A DNA stretch of 64,000 bases from Tistrella mobilis (GTDB lineage Bacteria > Pseudomonadota > Alphaproteobacteria > Tistrellales > Tistrellaceae). Under the pieces are notes generated by a model, which ran no database searches, was not told the DNA's origin, and saw only the letters and a list, made by a program, of their open reading frames with translations. Positions 17,042 through 26,985 of this stretch are shown here, in pieces. A program made the translations under genes and the position numbers. The stretch's first letter is position 1; each line of letters begins with the position of its first letter. Location of the stretch: positions 1,281,501-1,345,500 of the forward strand of contig NZ_CP121017.1 in NCBI RefSeq assembly GCF_041468085.1. Reading direction: 5' to 3'.

Positions 17042-17133
17042 CACACGAAGCCCACTCGACCGGCGGCACGGCCGGGGTCAGAATGGCGTCATCGACACGT
17101 CATACACCCCCGCCGTCCCGACCGGAGAGCGCC

Positions 17134-17829
17134 ATGCCTGCCGACCGACCCGCCGTCCGCGGTGTTCCCGAGCCTGATCCCGCCGCCGCCTCTTACGGCC
17201 GCGAGGATGTCGAGATCCTGGGGCGCGAGGTGGTCCATCAGGGCTATTTCCGCATGGTGCGGCTGACGCTCCGCCACCGGCTTCTGGCCGGCGGCTGGAG
17301 CGCGCCCTTCACCCGCGAGATCTTCGAACGCGGAACGGCGGCCGCGGTGCTCCCCTATGATCCCGTGCGCGACGAGGTGGTGCTGATCGAACAGTTCCGC
17401 CCCGGCGGGCTCTATGGCCCCGAAGACGCCAGCCCCTGGATGGTCGAGATCGTCGCCGGCATCATCGAGCCCGGAGAGACCCCCGAAGCGGTGGCCCGGC
17501 GCGAGGCGGTGGAAGAGGCCGGGCTTGAGCTTGGCCGGATCGAAGCCATATCGACTTATCAGCCCTCGCCCGGCGCCTGCGACGAATGGTTGCATCTTTA
17601 TGTCGGCGAGGTGCGGGCCGAGCACCGCGGTGCAACCGGCGGCCTTGCCGAAGAGCATGAGGACATCCGCATCTTCGCCCTGCCGCGCGAGGCGGCGGTG
17701 GCTCTGCTGGATGGCGGCCGGCTGAACAATGCGACCACCATCGTGGCCCTGGGCTGGCTGGCCCGCCACGGCGCGGCGCTGAGGGCCCGGTGGCTGAGCG
17801 ATCGCAAGACCGAGGAGGAGGAGGCATGA
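17134..17829 (+). CDS. Nudix hydrolase, ADP-ribose pyrophosphatase type
   Basis: 231 residues. The Nudix box is complete (GIIEPGETPEAVARREAVEEAG, about 115-137), preceded by a Trp/Met-rich strand (PWMVEIVAG) as in ADP-ribose pyrophosphatases (NudF). Such enzymes split ADP-ribose to AMP and ribose-5-phosphate. GGAGAG lies just before the ATG. It is the first gene of an operon with ATGA overlaps to DUF1285 and a second Nudix gene. Confidence 0.88.
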   Translation: MPADRPAVRGVPEPDPAAASYGREDVEILGREVVHQGYFRMVRLTLRHRLLAGGWSAPFTREIFERGTAAAVLPYDPVRDEVVLIEQFRPGGLYGPEDASPWMVEIVAGIIEPGETPEAVARREAVEEAGLELGRIEAISTYQPSPGACDEWLHLYVGEVRAEHRGATGGLAEEHEDIRIFALPREAAVALLDGGRLNNATTIVALGWLARHGAALRARWLSDRKTEEEEA

Positions 17830-18476
17830 CCAGCGCGGACAGAACCGGGAAGGATGGGGCCGACAGGGGCGGGGCCGATCTCGCCGGCCGGCTGGGGCTG
17901 GGCAATCCCGCCCAGGGGGCCCGGCCGGCGGAACAGCGCCGGGGGCCGTTCTTCTGCGGCGATATCGATATGCGCATCGCCCGCGACGGCACCTGGTTCT
18001 ACCAGGGTACGCCGATCGGGCGGATGCCGCTGGTCAAGCTGTTCTCGACCGTGCTCCACCGCGACCAGGACGGCGACTACTGGCTGGAGACCCCGGTGGA
18101 GAAATGCCGGATCCAGGTCGAGGACGCCGCCTATATCGTGACCGCCATGCGCATCGAGGGCGAGGGCGACGACGCCCGGATCATCTTCCGCACCAATGTC
18201 GATGCCGAGGTGCCGCTGGACGCCGACCACCCGCTGGTGCTGCGCCCGCGCCCCGAAAGCGGCGACCCCGCCCCCTATCTGGCGGTCGGGCGCGGGCTGG
18301 AGGCGCTGCTTAGCCGTTCCGTCTATTACGAGCTGGTCAACATAGCCGATCTGGCTATTTCGCCTGAAACCGGAGAGGAATTGCTGGCGGTGAAAAGTGC
18401 CGGTCTGATCCATTATCTGGGCTCCCCCGATATCGAACTGACGGCTCAGCCGCGTCGTGCCGGAGGCCGGTCATGA
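17826..18476 (+). CDS. DUF1285 family protein
   Basis: 216 residues. The core (PFFCGDIDMRIARDGTWFYQG, then PLVKLFSTVL and YWLETPVEKCRIQVEDAAY) is the DUF1285 signature, a small beta-rich cytoplasmic protein of unknown activity. The first 45 residues are low-complexity and probably flexible. Start and stop overlap both neighbours (ATGA each side), so it is translationally coupled between the two Nudix genes, an arrangement common in alphaproteobacteria. Confidence 0.87.
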   Translation: MTSADRTGKDGADRGGADLAGRLGLGNPAQGARPAEQRRGPFFCGDIDMRIARDGTWFYQGTPIGRMPLVKLFSTVLHRDQDGDYWLETPVEKCRIQVEDAAYIVTAMRIEGEGDDARIIFRTNVDAEVPLDADHPLVLRPRPESGDPAPYLAVGRGLEALLSRSVYYELVNIADLAISPETGEELLAVKSAGLIHYLGSPDIELTAQPRRAGGRS

Positions 18477-19189
18477 CCACCGGTGCCGATATCGCCGCCC
18501 TGTTCAACGAGCCCAATGCGGCCGGCATCGACCCGGCGATGCCGGCGGTGAACGGCGATTACGTGCTCAACCCCGGCTCCCGCCATGGCGGCGCCAAGCG
18601 GCCGGCAGCCGTGCTCGTCCCGCTGGTGGAACGCGCGGGCGGGCTGACCGTGCTGCTGACCCAGCGCACCCAGCATCTGCACGCCCATGCCGGTCAGGTC
18701 GCCTTCCCCGGCGGCCGGGTGGACGAGGGTGACATCGATGCGGTCGACACCGCGCTCCGCGAGACGCAGGAGGAGATCGGCGTCACCCGCGACCATATCC
18801 GGATCATCGGCAGGCTGGACACTTACGAGACCATCACCGGCTTCCATGTCGTGCCCATCGTGGGTCTGGTGACGCCGCCCTTCGAGGTGATCCCCGATCC
18901 TTTCGAGGTCGCCGACGTCTTCGAGGTGCCGCTCGCCTTCTTCATGGATCCGCGCAACCGCAAGCGCCATTCGCTGGAGCGCGGCGGGGTGGTGCGTCAC
19001 TGGTACGCCTTTCCCTTCGGACGGTATTACATCTGGGGGGCCACCGCCGGCATGTTGGTCAATCTGACCCGGGTGCTGGATGCGGGCCTGTCCCTGAAGG
19101 ACCCGGACGGCGAAGGTGTGCGCATGGCCGGCCCGAGGCTGGCCGATTTCGCGGCCCCGGGCGCCCGTACGCCCGCGGCGGCGGGCTAG
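18473..19189 (+). CDS. CoA pyrophosphatase, NudL-type Nudix hydrolase
   Basis: 238 residues. The CoA-pyrophosphatase signature LLTQRTQHLHAHAGQVAFPGG is followed by the Nudix helix (TALRETQEEIGV). NudL-type enzymes hydrolyse CoA and derivatives to phosphopantetheine and 3',5'-ADP. The ATG overlaps the DUF1285 stop. No export signal; cytoplasmic housekeeping role. Confidence 0.88.
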   Translation: MTTGADIAALFNEPNAAGIDPAMPAVNGDYVLNPGSRHGGAKRPAAVLVPLVERAGGLTVLLTQRTQHLHAHAGQVAFPGGRVDEGDIDAVDTALRETQEEIGVTRDHIRIIGRLDTYETITGFHVVPIVGLVTPPFEVIPDPFEVADVFEVPLAFFMDPRNRKRHSLERGGVVRHWYAFPFGRYYIWGATAGMLVNLTRVLDAGLSLKDPDGEGVRMAGPRLADFAAPGARTPAAAG

Positions 19190-19198
19190 GGCAGGGCC

Positions 19199-19486
19199 AT
19201 GCGCATCCTGCTGACCTATGTGTTGCCCTTCCTGGCGCCGTTCCTTGCCTATGCCCTCTGGGCGATCTGGGCCGGTCGGGTGGAGCGGCAGCGGGGCAGC
19301 CGGCCGGATGCGCCCCCCATATGGGTCACCGGGCTTGCAGTGATGGTGCTGGGGGCGGCATTGTTCCTGATAGGACATGCAGTCGGCCCCAGGCCCGACC
19401 CGGGCGTTTACGTTCCACCCAGGGTGGAAGACGGCCGGATCGTGCCGGGCCATTACGGGCAGGCTGGCCATGACGGGCAGGACTGA
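19199..19486 (+). CDS. DUF6111-like small membrane protein
   Basis: 95 residues with two membrane helices (LLTYVLPFLAPFLAYALWAIW and WVTGLAVMVLGAALFLIGHA) and a short Pro/Gly-rich tail (PRPDPGVYVPPRVEDG). It sits 9 nt after the CoA pyrophosphatase gene and ahead of the CCA enzyme, the usual position of DUF6111 genes in alphaproteobacteria. Function unknown. Confidence 0.78.
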   Translation: MRILLTYVLPFLAPFLAYALWAIWAGRVERQRGSRPDAPPIWVTGLAVMVLGAALFLIGHAVGPRPDPGVYVPPRVEDGRIVPGHYGQAGHDGQD

Positions 19487-19537
19487 CCGTGTCCCTCATA
19501 CTTTTTTCGTCCCCCGTTCCAGCGTGACCCCCGCATC

Positions 19538-20899
19538 ATGGCCGACGCCCCTGAACCCTTCTTGCCCGCGCGCACCGATCCCGTCCGAACCGATGTCGTG
19601 CTGCCGCCCGAAATGGCGGCGACACCCGTACGCCGGGTGTTCGCGGCCCTGGCGGCTGCCGGCGGCGAAGCGCGCTTCGTGGGCGGCGCCGTCCGCGACC
19701 TGATCTCGGGCGACCCCATCGGCGACATCGACGTTGCGACGACGCTGGAACCGCCGGCGGTGATGGCCGCTGCCGCCGCCGCCGGGATCAAGGCGGTGCC
19801 GACCGGCATCGAGCACGGCACCGTTACGCTGATCGCCGATCGTCTTCCGGTGGAGGTGACGACGCTGCGCCGCGACGTCGCCACCGACGGGCGGCGGGCG
19901 GTGGTGGCCTTCAGCCGCGACTGGGCTGAGGATGCCCGACGCCGCGACTTCACCGTCAATGCCATGTCGCTGGACCTTGCCGGCCGGCTCTACGACCCCT
20001 TCGACGGGCTGTCGGATCTGGCGGCCGGGCGGGTGCGGTTCATCGGCGATGCCCGGCGGCGGATCCTGGAAGACATCCTGCGCATTCTGCGCTTCTTCCG
20101 CTTTCAGGCGCGGCTGGGTCGCGGCGAACCCGATCATGCAGCGATCGATGCCTGCCGGGAATTCGCCGAGCGCATCCAGGCGCTGTCGGGCGAGCGGATC
20201 CGCGAGGAGTTTCTGCGCATCCTGGGCGGCCCGCGCGTCGCCGGCGGTGACGGTATCCTGCTGCTGATGGCCGATCTGGGCGTGCTCGACCAGGTGCTGG
20301 GCGGCATCGTCGATACGGGCCCCTTCGATGCGCTGGTCGCGATCGAAGAGGCGCTGGACATGACCGATGCCGCACGCCGGCTGGCGGTGCTGGCGGCCAC
20401 CTGCGGCCCGGCCCTTGAGGCCATCGACCACTGGCGCCGGCGGATCGAGCGGCTGAAGCCGTCCAACCAGCTGGCGGCCCGGGTGGGGGCTCTGGCCGAG
20501 GCGAGCCTCCGCCTGCCGATCCGGCCGCCCGGCCCGCTGACGGTGCGGGTCCAGGCCTATCGCGAGGGCAGCACCACCATCCGTGACCGGCTGTTTGCCG
20601 GCTGGGCGCGCGGCCGGGCACGGGGTGTGCTCGATGCTGCCGACGAGGCCGGGTTCCGCACCGCGATCGAGGCGCTGTCGGGCTGGAGCCAGCCGCATCT
20701 GCCCCTGGGCGGTGCCGATCTGATCGCGCTTGGCCTGAAACCGGGGCCCGGGCTGGGGCAGGCGCTGTCGGAGATCGAAGCCTGGTGGCTGGACGAAGGC
20801 TTCGCCCCCGATCGTGGCGCCTGCCTTGCCGAGGCGCGGCGCCGCTTCGTGCCGCCCGGCGGCGGCACGACCGGGGGCAGCACGAGCGGGGGCAGCTGA
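19538..20899 (+). CDS. CCA tRNA nucleotidyltransferase
   Basis: 453 residues. The class II nucleotidyltransferase head has GGAVRDLISGDPIGDIDVATT with the catalytic DxD, then ARRRDFTVNAM and EDILRILRFFRFQARLG, the conserved CCA-enzyme motifs. It adds or repairs the 3' CCA of tRNAs. Length agrees with alphaproteobacterial members, which have an extended helical tail. It ends 1 nt from the stop of a convergent unknown gene. Confidence 0.92.
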   Translation: MADAPEPFLPARTDPVRTDVVLPPEMAATPVRRVFAALAAAGGEARFVGGAVRDLISGDPIGDIDVATTLEPPAVMAAAAAAGIKAVPTGIEHGTVTLIADRLPVEVTTLRRDVATDGRRAVVAFSRDWAEDARRRDFTVNAMSLDLAGRLYDPFDGLSDLAAGRVRFIGDARRRILEDILRILRFFRFQARLGRGEPDHAAIDACREFAERIQALSGERIREEFLRILGGPRVAGGDGILLLMADLGVLDQVLGGIVDTGPFDALVAIEEALDMTDAARRLAVLAATCGPALEAIDHWRRRIERLKPSNQLAARVGALAEASLRLPIRPPGPLTVRVQAYREGSTTIRDRLFAGWARGRARGVLDAADEAGFRTAIEALSGWSQPHLPLGGADLIALGLKPGPGLGQALSEIEAWWLDEGFAPDRGACLAEARRRFVPPGGGTTGGSTSGGS

Positions 20900-20900
20900 T

Positions 20901-21890
20901 TCAGGCGCTGCCGGCGCCGTGCACGGGGCAGCCGGCGGGGGTGAGAGCCGAGGGTTCGAAATGTGCCTCCTCCGCCGCCTCGCCGCCCTCGAACCAGGCG
21001 ATCCAGCGCCGCAGGATGCGGCCGGTATAGAGCACCGGCATGTCGTGGCGATACAGCTCCTTGCGCATTTCGGCGAAGGCGGGATCCTGGTGGCTGGCAT
21101 ACCAGTGCTGACGATCGGTATCCAGGAAGGTGGGGCAGAGCCCGGTGTCGGTGATCGAGATGTAGTTCCGCACGGTGCGCTCGGCGAAGCGCTGCCAGAG
21201 TTCCGAAGCCCGGGTGAACAGGGCGCGGCGGGTGCGATGATCCGTGATCTCGAACACCTCGCAGTCATGCGCCTGCAGGCAGAGATCGCGGGTGAACATC
21301 GAAAAGGCATAAACGTCGGAGTTGAGGTTCGCGCAGACCACCGGAGCCGCCATCATCGGATCGTAGAGCGGGTCGGCCGGGTCTGCGGCGGCCGGGCAGA
21401 AGGCCACGGCATCGAAATCGTCGAAGAGCAGCCGCCGGTTGGTGACCGGGCAGGTCAGCTCGATCGCACGGTTCAGCTGGCCGCCATCGACCAGCGCCTC
21501 GGGCGGGCGGCTGGTCAGCACCGACATCAGATCCGCCATGCGCCGGATGGCGGTGGCGACCGGCTCCGGCGGCAGAATGCCGCCATCGGGGCGGGTGGCC
21601 ACGAACAGCCCGGCGACCGTGCGGCGCGCCTCCAGGGCTTCCACGAAACCCGTGAAGGCGCGGCGCACGTCGTCGGGGGTCGCGACCGGGGCGATGTAGT
21701 AGCGGTTGCGGAGGAACTCGCGGCGGCCGGCGACACAGCCGAGGCCGCTGACCATCCAGTTGCGCAGCGTGTCGAGGGCGTCGTCTCGCAGGTCCGTCCC
21801 GGCGGATGTTTCCGGGGCGGCCTCGTCGGCGGGGGATGAGGGGATCATGGGACGAACCATTTCGGTCGTGGATCCGGGGTGCGAATTCAT
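20901..21890 (-). CDS. Unknown protein, probably iron-regulated (329 aa)
   Basis: I do not recognise a family. The protein is soluble and has no signal peptide. Notable parts are RNRYYIAPVATPDDVRRAFTGF, RRLLFDDFDAVAFCP, DVYAFSMFTRDLCLQAHDCEVF, and a C-terminal CPVH. Cys and His are spaced but form no known metal motif. The ATG at 21890 follows a TATTAT -10-like box by only 6 nt, so the mRNA may be leaderless or start at a later Met (MVRPM or MIPSS). Two Fur-like sites lie upstream, between it and the divergent MFS gene, suggesting linked iron control. Confidence 0.65.
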   Translation of the reverse strand: MNSHPGSTTEMVRPMIPSSPADEAAPETSAGTDLRDDALDTLRNWMVSGLGCVAGRREFLRNRYYIAPVATPDDVRRAFTGFVEALEARRTVAGLFVATRPDGGILPPEPVATAIRRMADLMSVLTSRPPEALVDGGQLNRAIELTCPVTNRRLLFDDFDAVAFCPAAADPADPLYDPMMAAPVVCANLNSDVYAFSMFTRDLCLQAHDCEVFEITDHRTRRALFTRASELWQRFAERTVRNYISITDTGLCPTFLDTDRQHWYASHQDPAFAEMRKELYRHDMPVLYTGRILRRWIAWFEGGEAAEEAHFEPSALTPAGCPVHGAGSA

Positions 21891-21911
21891 CTATCTATAA
21901 TAGAACGCCAA

Positions 21912-21926
21912 TGAGAATCATAATTA
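21912..21926. promoter_or_regulatory. Fur-box-like site 1
   Basis: TGAGAATCATAATTA matches 12 of 15 bases of the Fur 7-1-7 consensus TGATAATCATTATCA. It overlaps the expected promoter of the minus-strand gene. Confidence 0.55.
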
Positions 21927-21944
21927 TAAGTTGACGACCATGCC

Positions 21945-21959
21945 GTGATAATCGTTTCA
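21945..21959. promoter_or_regulatory. Fur-box-like site 2
   Basis: TGATAATCGTTTCAG has a perfect left half of the Fur consensus and a weaker right half. It lies 50 nt before the MFS gene, on the MFS side of the divergent region. Confidence 0.4.
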
Positions 21960-22008
21960 GCTGCAGGATCGTCTCCCCCCGAACCACGCCCTCCGAGGTC
22001 TCTCCCCG

Positions 22009-23232
22009 ATGACCGCCTCTTCGACCAATTCCGACCGGCCGGCGGCCGTGTCCCGCGACGATGATCGCAAGCAGCCCAGGGTCATGGCCGGGCTCGTGGC
22101 GGTCAACCTGCTGTCAGGGCTGGCACAGATCGTCCAGATCGGGGCGACTGCGCCGTTGCTGGCGCTTATGCTCGACGGGCGCGGCGTCGATGCCGGCACC
22201 ATCGGCCTGGTGGCGGCAGCCCCCTGGGCGATGATCCTGCTGGTCTCGCGCTTCGTGCCGGCGATCATCGCCCGGCTGGGGCTGGCGGGAACGGTGGCGC
22301 TGGCGCTGATCGTGGGCATCGCGGCGCTTGCCGGCATGGCGGTGGTGGAAGATCCGATCGCCCTGGCGGGGTTGAACGCACTTGCCGGCATCGGGCTGAT
22401 CCTGCGCTGGATCGCCTGCGACACCTGGATCGTGCGCATCGCGCCAGAGGCGATCCGCGGCCGTGCCATCGGCACCCATGAAACCCTGATGGGGCTTGGC
22501 ATCGCACTCGGCCCCGGGCTGGTGGCGCTGACGGGGCATCAGGGCAGCCTGCCTTTCCTGGCGGCGGCGGCGGTGATGGTGGCGGCGATCCCGCCGCTGG
22601 CGGTGCTGAAACGGCTGGGCTTCGACGGCCGACCGGGTGTGGCCCCGGTGCGCGACGGCGCCGGCCGGCGATCGCGCTGGGGGCTGGTGCGGCTGCTGCC
22701 GGTGGCACTGACCGCAGCCTTCGCCTGCGGTGTGGCAGAGACGGCCTCCATTGCCTTTCTGCCGCTTTATGCGGCGGCGGCCGGCATGGGGGCGGTGGCG
22801 GCGCCGCTCTTTGCCACGGCCTTCGGCGCCGGCGGCACCATTCTGCAGATCCCGCTCGGCGCCATTGCTGACCGGCTGGGCTTCGACCGGGCCCAGGCGC
22901 TGGCGGCGACCGCCGTCATCCTGGGGGCCATCCTGCTGCCGCTGGCCGATGATGCCGTCCTGCCCTGGCTGATCGCCTTCCTGTGGGGGGGCGCGGTCGG
23001 CGGGCTGAACACGCTGGCGGTGATCGAGGCGGGCGCCCGGGTCGATGAGATGCGGATGAGCGCTGCCATGACCGCGATCGCCTTCTGCTACACGCTGGGC
23101 GGCTTCGCCGGGCCGGCCGCCGCCGGGCTCGCCACCGAAATGCTGTCGATGCACGGTCTGCCGATGGTGGCGGGCGCCGCCGCGCTGGTCGTGCTGGCGG
23201 TCTGGGCGGTCAGGCGCGGGGCTGAAAGCTGA
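22009..23232 (+). CDS. Major facilitator superfamily transporter
   Basis: 407 residues with about twelve hydrophobic segments and a central charged loop (about 200-225), i.e. two six-helix halves. The motif RGRAIGTHETLMGLGIALGP in the helix 4-5 region is typical of the YcaD-like drug-exporter branch. Divergent from the unknown gene across Fur-like sites, so it may export an iron-related compound such as a siderophore; this is inference. No other siderophore genes are visible here. Confidence 0.85.
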   Translation: MTASSTNSDRPAAVSRDDDRKQPRVMAGLVAVNLLSGLAQIVQIGATAPLLALMLDGRGVDAGTIGLVAAAPWAMILLVSRFVPAIIARLGLAGTVALALIVGIAALAGMAVVEDPIALAGLNALAGIGLILRWIACDTWIVRIAPEAIRGRAIGTHETLMGLGIALGPGLVALTGHQGSLPFLAAAAVMVAAIPPLAVLKRLGFDGRPGVAPVRDGAGRRSRWGLVRLLPVALTAAFACGVAETASIAFLPLYAAAAGMGAVAAPLFATAFGAGGTILQIPLGAIADRLGFDRAQALAATAVILGAILLPLADDAVLPWLIAFLWGGAVGGLNTLAVIEAGARVDEMRMSAAMTAIAFCYTLGGFAGPAAAGLATEMLSMHGLPMVAGAAALVVLAVWAVRRGAES

Positions 23233-23249
23233 GTCGACGGCCCCGCGGC

Positions 23250-24191
23250 TCAGGGCCACTTCGCATGCGGCGGCATGGACATCAGAATCGCCTCGGTGTT
23301 GCCGCCGGTCTTCAGACCGAACTGGGTGCCGCGGTCGTAGAGCAGGTTGAATTCGGCATAGCGGCCGCGGCGGATCAGCTGGTGCTCGCGCTCGGCCTCG
23401 GTCCAGGGCCGGTTCATATGTGTGCGGATGATGGCGGGGAAGGCATCCAGGAAGGCAAGCCCGACATCGCGGGTGAAGGCGAAGTCGCGGGACCAGTCGC
23501 CGCTGTCCAGATAGTCGTAGAAGATGCCGCCCACCCCGCGGGTCTCACCGCGATGGGGCAGGAAGAAATAGTCGTCGCACCATGCCTTGAAGCGCGGGTA
23601 ATAGGCCGGATCATGGGCGTCGCAGGCAGCCTTGAAGGCGCCGTGGAAATGTGCGGTATCGGGGGCGTGCGGGGTGATCGGGTTCAGGTCGCCGCCGCCG
23701 CCGAACCAGCCGAGCGTGGTGCGGATATGGCGGGTGTTCATATGGGCTGCCGGAACGTGAGGTGACCACATATGGGCGACCAGCGACACGCCTGCGGCCC
23801 AGAACTGCGCACCGGCACCATCGGCGCCGCCGGGGGCCGGATCGCGGTCGGCACCGGGGATCTGCTTCGCGAATTCCGGCGAGAAGCTGCCGTGGACGAC
23901 CGATATGTTCACGCCCACCTTCTCGAACACCCGGCCGCGCATCACCGACATCTCGCCGCCGCCGCCGCCCGGCCGCTCCCAGACCGTGCGTTCGAAGCGC
24001 CCGGGGGGCAGATCCGGGTTCATCGGCCCGGCATAGTCGTCCTCGATCGCCTCGAACGCCGCGCAGAGCCGGTCGCGCAGCTCGCGGAACCAGCCCGATG
24101 CCGCCGTGCGGCGTTCGGCCGCGATTTCGGGATCTTCCGGCGGGCTGGTGCGGGCGCGGGCGTCGAGCACGGCGCGGGCGTCGAAACTCAT
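23250..24191 (-). CDS. hemF: Oxygen-dependent coproporphyrinogen III oxidase
   Basis: 313 residues. HemF decarboxylates two propionates of coproporphyrinogen III with O2 to give protoporphyrinogen IX. Family segments are clear: [62 protein letters not shown] and [24 protein letters not shown] lies 9 nt before the ATG, which overlaps the trmL stop (ATGA), so the two genes are co-translated. Confidence 0.95.
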   Translation of the reverse strand: MSFDARAVLDARARTSPPEDPEIAAERRTAASGWFRELRDRLCAAFEAIEDDYAGPMNPDLPPGRFERTVWERPGGGGGEMSVMRGRVFEKVGVNISVVHGSFSPEFAKQIPGADRDPAPGGADGAGAQFWAAGVSLVAHMWSPHVPAAHMNTRHIRTTLGWFGGGGDLNPITPHAPDTAHFHGAFKAACDAHDPAYYPRFKAWCDDYFFLPHRGETRGVGGIFYDYLDSGDWSRDFAFTRDVGLAFLDAFPAIIRTHMNRPWTEAEREHQLIRRGRYAEFNLLYDRGTQFGLKTGGNTEAILMSMPPHAKWP

Positions 24192-24712
24192 CGGCTGGTC
24201 TCCTCGGGGAGGACTGGCTGGGAGAGGGGAGGCTGGGAGGGGGCGGACGGTGCAGGAAAGCCGCCGGTCTGGCGCAGAGCCTCTCCCAATATCATGGATG
24301 CGGCGACGGCGACATTCAGCGATCGCATCCCCGGTACCATCAGGATCCGCACCCGGGCATCGGCCGCGTCGTGCACCGCATCGGGCACGCCGGCGCTCTC
24401 GCTGCCCATCAGCAGCACGTCGTCGGGCCGGAAAGCGAATGCCGTGTACGGCAGGGCACCGCGGGTCGTGGCCAGCACCAGGCGGCTTTCCGGTGCCTCT
24501 GTCGCCCGTGTCGCGACGAAATCCGCCCAGTCGGCATGGCGACGGATCGTCGCACGCAGGGCATAGTCCATGCCCGCCCGCTTCATGCGGGCGTCCGACA
24601 GGATGAAGCCGCAGGGCTCGATGATGTCGATACCGATCCCCAGGCACGCGCATAACCTTATGCAGGTTCCGGCATTTCCGGGGATGTCCGGTTCGTACAG
24701 GGCGAGGCGCAT
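24188..24712 (-). CDS. trmL: tRNA (cytidine(34)-2'-O)-methyltransferase
   Basis: 174 residues, a SPOUT-family (trefoil-knot) methyltransferase. Motifs: [20 protein letters not shown] at the N-terminus, [11 protein letters not shown], and [18 protein letters not shown] at the knot. It 2'-O-methylates the wobble base of tRNA-Leu isoacceptors with S-adenosylmethionine. The last 20 residues are Pro/Ser-rich and not conserved. GGAG lies 7 nt upstream of the ATG; longer upstream readings are not supported. Confidence 0.92.
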   Translation of the reverse strand: MRLALYEPDIPGNAGTCIRLCACLGIGIDIIEPCGFILSDARMKRAGMDYALRATIRRHADWADFVATRATEAPESRLVLATTRGALPYTAFAFRPDDVLLMGSESAGVPDAVHDAADARVRILMVPGMRSLNVAVAASMILGEALRQTGGFPAPSAPSQPPLSQPVLPEETSR

Positions 24713-24836
24713 GGCGGGCTCCGGGTGAAGGAGACGTGTCTCTCTTGCCGCGGTCGGCGGAAAAATATCAGGGCGGAACACCGATGACGGGCGACGGACC
24801 GTCTGAGCGTCTGTAACATGCCCAGGGGGGCATCCT

Positions 24837-24865
24837 TTGCAAAGAGGGCGTTTTTTCGGTATACC
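24837..24865 (+). promoter_or_regulatory. petA: Promoter candidate for petABC
   Basis: TTGCAA, 17 nt, TATACC, about 310 nt before petA. The rest of the 470-nt gap (24713-25182) shows a 6-bp hairpin ATGCCC/GGGCAT at about 24819-24834 and no gene. Confidence 0.4.
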
Positions 24866-25182
24866 CCTTTGCGACACGGCAGTAATCCACCCGTTCGGGC
24901 AAGAGGTGGTGCCTCGCTTCGGGCGTTGGACGAGTGGCCGTGATCGACGGGAGGAAAAGGAACGACGTCGGGGCTTCGCAAGGCCACCCTATGGTGGTGC
25001 GACAACCTGACGCATCCACCAGTCCGGGTGCCGCGGACAGTATCCGTGTATATCGGCGGATCCCCGGGAACGGGGAAACGGCGGGGACGGAGTGAGCGGT
25101 GTTCGGCCGGATCCCGTGCGACCGCAGGCGAGACCGAGGCTTTACGCCCGATAAGGTGTGAGAGCGACGAAAGGTTTGCGAA

Positions 25183-25728
25183 ATGGCGAACACGGTGCCA
25201 TCCGGCGACGGCCACCACGACCATGGTGACGATGCCACGCGCCGCGACTTCCTGATGCTGCTGGCGGGCGGCGGCGCTGCGGTGGGTGCCGCGGCACTGG
25301 CCTGGCCGCTGATCGACAGCATGAATCCGGCGGCGGACGTTCTGGCGTTGTCGTCCACTGAAGTGAACATCTCCCAGATCGAGGCCGGTCAGGCGGTGAC
25401 CATCACCTGGCGTGGCAAGCCGGTGTTCATCCGTCACCGGACCGGGAAGGAGATCGAGGAGGCCCGGGCGGTCAATGTGGCCGACCTGCCCGATCCGCAG
25501 CCCGATGCGGATCGCGTCGAAAAGCCGGAATGGCTGGTGGTCGTCGGCATCTGCACCCATCTGGGTTGCGTTCCGCTGGGCTACCAGGGCGATTACGACG
25601 GCTGGTTCTGCCCGTGCCATGGTTCGCATTACGACACGTCGGGCCGCATCCGCAAGGGGCCGGCACCTGCGAACCTCGCCGTCCCGGAATATGCGTTCCT
25701 GGACGACAACACCATCCGCATCGGGTAA
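25183..25728 (+). CDS. petA: Ubiquinol-cytochrome c reductase Rieske iron-sulfur subunit
   Basis: 181 residues. A twin-arginine signal anchor ([21 protein letters not shown]) is followed by the soluble domain with the two cluster-binding boxes CTHLGC and CPCHGSHYD. It passes electrons from quinol at the Qo site to cytochrome c1 in the bc1 complex. First gene of petABC. The ribosome site is weak (AAAGG), and a long leader precedes it. Confidence 0.97.
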   Translation: MANTVPSGDGHHDHGDDATRRDFLMLLAGGGAAVGAAALAWPLIDSMNPAADVLALSSTEVNISQIEAGQAVTITWRGKPVFIRHRTGKEIEEARAVNVADLPDPQPDADRVEKPEWLVVVGICTHLGCVPLGYQGDYDGWFCPCHGSHYDTSGRIRKGPAPANLAVPEYAFLDDNTIRIG

Positions 25729-25755
25729 AACCAAGAACAAGGTTGGGGTTAGGCG

Positions 25756-26985
25756 ATGAGCAGTCCCTCGACCGGCAGCCGTGTGTCGAACTGGATCGAC
25801 CACCGTTTGCCGATCATCTCCTTCGCGCGGGAACACTTGATCGAGTACCCGGCGCCGCGGAATCTGAATTACTGGTGGAACTTCGGTTCGCTGGCGGGCA
25901 TCGCGCTGGTCCTGCAGATCGTGACCGGCATCGTGCTGGCCATGGCCTACACGCCGCATACCTCGCTCGCCTTCGACAGCGTCGAGCGCATCATGCGCGA
26001 CGTGAATTTCGGCTGGTTGCTGCGCTATGCGCATGCCAACGGCGCGTCGATGTTCTTCATCGTCGTCTACATCCACATCTTCCGCGGCCTCTATTACGGC
26101 TCGTACAAGGCCCCGCGTGAGATCCTGTGGTGGCTGGGCGTGATCATCCTGCTGCTCATGATGGCGACCGCCTTCATGGGTTATGTGCTGCCTTGGGGTC
26201 AGATGAGCTTCTGGGGCGCCACCGTGATCACCAACCTGTTCTCGGCCATACCATTGGTGGGTGAGAGCATCGTGACCTGGCTCTGGGGCGGCTTCTCGGT
26301 CGACAACCCCACGCTGAACCGCTTCTTCAGCCTGCATTACCTGCTGCCCTTCGTGATCGTCGGCGTGGTGGTCCTGCATCTGGCGGCGCTGCACACGCAC
26401 GGCTCGAACAACCCGCTGGGCATCGACAAGAAGACCAAGAAGGACGTCATTCCCTTCCACCCGTATTACACGATCAAGGATCTGTTCGGGCTGGGTGTGT
26501 TCCTGATCTTCTTCTCCGTCTTCCTGTTCTTTGCGCCGAATTTCTTCGGCGAGCCGGACAACTACCTCCAGGCCAACCCGCTGGTGACGCCGGCGCATAT
26601 CGTGCCGGAATGGTACTTCCTGCCGTTCTACGCGATCCTGCGTGCGGTTCCGAGCAAGCTCGGCGGCGTGCTGCTGATGTTTGCCGCGATCTTCGTGCTG
26701 TTCCTGCTGCCCTGGCTGGACACCTCGCGCGTCCGCAGTGCGAAGTTCCGCCCGGTGTTCAAGGTGTTCTACCTGCTTCTGCTGGTCGACATCCTGGCGC
26801 TCGGCTGGGCGGGTGGTCAGCCGGCCGAAGGCGTGGCCGTGATCATCGGCCAGATCGCCACGGTCTGGTACTTCCTGCACTTCCTGGTGCTGCTGCCGCT
26901 GCTGGGCTGGTTCGAACGGCCACGGCCGCTGCCCGAGAGCATCGCCTCTGCCGTGCTCGGTGACCGCGCGATGGAGAAGGCGTGA
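25756..26985 (+). CDS. petB: Cytochrome b of the bc1 complex
   Basis: 409 residues with about eight membrane helices. The two haem pairs appear as H-x13-H in RYAH...YIH (helix B) and LHY...VLH (helix D), and the Qo-site motif PEWY is in [15 protein letters not shown]. It holds both quinone sites of the complex. It lies between petA and petC, and its stop overlaps the petC start. Confidence 0.97.
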   Translation: MSSPSTGSRVSNWIDHRLPIISFAREHLIEYPAPRNLNYWWNFGSLAGIALVLQIVTGIVLAMAYTPHTSLAFDSVERIMRDVNFGWLLRYAHANGASMFFIVVYIHIFRGLYYGSYKAPREILWWLGVIILLLMMATAFMGYVLPWGQMSFWGATVITNLFSAIPLVGESIVTWLWGGFSVDNPTLNRFFSLHYLLPFVIVGVVVLHLAALHTHGSNNPLGIDKKTKKDVIPFHPYYTIKDLFGLGVFLIFFSVFLFFAPNFFGEPDNYLQANPLVTPAHIVPEWYFLPFYAILRAVPSKLGGVLLMFAAIFVLFLLPWLDTSRVRSAKFRPVFKVFYLLLLVDILALGWAGGQPAEGVAVIIGQIATVWYFLHFLVLLPLLGWFERPRPLPESIASAVLGDRAMEKA

